7,951 nt of DNA from Candidatus Neoflavobacterium equi. GTDB taxonomy: Bacteria; Bacteroidota; Bacteroidia; Flavobacteriales; Flavobacteriaceae. The translations under genes and the position numbers were made by a program. Below the pieces are notes generated by a model. The model saw nothing but the letters and a program-made list of their open reading frames with translations, ran no database searches and was not told the DNA's origin. The DNA is taken from positions 1 through 7,951 of the forward strand of contig JAGHSS010000085.1 of the NCBI GenBank assembly GCA_018065745.1. Direction: 5' to 3'. Positions 7,573-7,951 of this stretch are shown in pieces; within the stretch, counting starts at the first letter, position 1; every line of letters begins with the position of its first letter.

Positions 7573-7582
7573 CATTATATAC

Positions 7583-7616
7583 AGACCATTTTTTCATTAA
7601 AATGGTCTTTTTTTTT
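7583..7616 (+). terminator. Intrinsic terminator after the hydrolase gene
   Basis: A perfect 10-bp stem, AGACCATTTT (7583-7592) paired with AAAATGGTCT (7599-7608), encloses a 6-base loop TTCATT. The T tract runs 7608-7616, so its first T is also the last stem base. It starts 10 bases after the hydrolase stop. There is no matching A-run on the left side, so it appears to work for plus-strand transcription only. Confidence 0.93.
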
Positions 7617-7705
7617 GGGCGCTACCCTCCGGGTCGGGCTTTCCGCTATATCTTTTTTTTTGGCCGACGGCCTTAAAAAAAGGATGCCGCTACAATCCCT
7701 AGCGC
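7617..7705. repeat. Structured intergenic repeat-like element
   Basis: An 89-base, relatively GC-rich block begins directly at the end of the terminator T tract. Its outer arms are inverted: GCGCTA at 7619-7624 and TAGCGC at 7700-7705. Inside, ACCC (7624-7627) and GGGT (7631-7634) form a small hairpin around TCC. A central hairpin pairs GGCC (7662-7665) with GGCC (7669-7672) around GAC. A T9 run (7653-7661) on one side and an A7 run (7675-7681) on the other extend it past a TT/TT mismatch. Near-identical octamers CCGCTATA (7643-7650) and CCGCTACA (7687-7694) flank the central hairpin. From memory it resembles a variable-loop intergenic repeat present in many copies in Flavobacteriia genomes. 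Only one copy is in this window, so repetitiveness is not shown here. Short ORFs reading through it look spurious. Confidence 0.6.
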
Positions 7706-7951
7706 AGCCACGTTCCCAGCTCCCACCACATTCCAGATGCATGCATCGCCTCAAACAAACACCTCCCCTACAAACGTCAAAAATTTCAACCACACTTTGG
7801 CGTTTAAATCCCCCTTTCCAATAAAAACAAAAGGGAAAATCAACTAACAATTCATTTCAGACAATCCAACAATAGCTTAAAATTTTAATTAAATTTCAAT
7901 ATACACCCATATAACTATCAAAATTATTACAGAAATCAGCCACAATAATAC
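7706..7951. other. Non-coding 3' region, no supported gene
   Basis: No convincing gene is seen on either strand. The first part is C-rich on the plus strand and the last hundred or so bases are strongly AT-rich, as expected near a promoter of a gene beyond the window. Minor symmetric sequences are a 12-base palindrome GATGCATGCATC at 7736-7747, an imperfect 10-bp inverted repeat (AAACGTCAAA 7772-7781 with TTTGGCGTTT 7796-7805), CCCTTT/AAAGGG at 7812-7817 and 7830-7835, and the palindrome TTAAAATTTTAA at 7877-7888. None is followed by a T tract. TAAATTTC at 7890-7897 weakly resembles a plus-strand -7 element. Confidence 0.6.

Noticed and set aside
7575..7850. Short open frames on both strands across the 3' non-coding region (minus 7575-7850, plus 7615-7824)
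   Set aside because: They run through the terminator and the structured repeat, and their translations are low-complexity with no family resemblance. They look like chance frames over a repeat.
7919..7945. Minus-strand promoter-like pair: TAATTTTG (7926-7919) with TTG (7945-7943) 16 bases upstream
   Set aside because: The match is reasonable, but the DNA is AT-rich and no believable gene lies downstream on the minus strand. Chance is the simpler explanation.
1..7951. tRNA, rRNA, CRISPR array, insertion sequence, defence or phage genes
   Set aside because: No cloverleaf, spaced direct repeats, transposase or integrase motifs were seen, and the gene content is fully accounted for by metabolic and repair enzymes plus two uncharacterised proteins.

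Overview
This window looks like chromosomal DNA of a Bacteroidota member, most likely a marine or aquatic Flavobacteriaceae-type bacterium. The evidence is an AT-rich sequence, tightly packed genes without clear Shine-Dalgarno sites, the gene order of a flavobacterial carotenoid cluster, a fusion-type CrtYc/CrtYd lycopene cyclase, and a short intergenic repeat of a kind I associate with Flavobacteriia. The genus cannot be decided from this window.

Positions 5-5667 hold seven plus-strand genes that are overlapping or 1-4 bases apart, which reads as one operon. The order is phytoene desaturase (crtI), phytoene synthase (crtB), an exported protein of unknown function with a TPR-like stretch, an SRPBCC (START-like) protein, a CrtZ-type beta-carotene hydroxylase, a fusion-type lycopene beta-cyclase, and a class I CPD photolyase. 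The enzymes present would convert GGPP to phytoene, lycopene, beta-carotene and zeaxanthin. No GGPP synthase (crtE) and no ketolase (crtW) are visible. The photolyase start codon lies inside the end of the cyclase gene, so light-dependent DNA repair is translationally tied to pigment synthesis. The operon promoter and any MerR/LitR-type regulator would lie upstream of base 1.

Positions 5716-7572 hold a secreted CocE/NonD-family alpha/beta hydrolase. Its catalytic triad and a conserved acidic cluster match alpha-amino acid ester hydrolases. It may have its own weak promoter just upstream, and a strong intrinsic terminator follows it at 7583-7616.

Positions 7617-7705 hold a structured, relatively GC-rich intergenic repeat-like element directly abutting the terminator. 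Positions 7706-7951 contain no gene I can support, only AT-rich sequence with small palindromes. The best leads for something undescribed are the two uncharacterised genes inside the carotenoid operon (2292-3222) and the intergenic element (7617-7705). Otherwise the window is a well-formed but recognisable photoprotection cluster.
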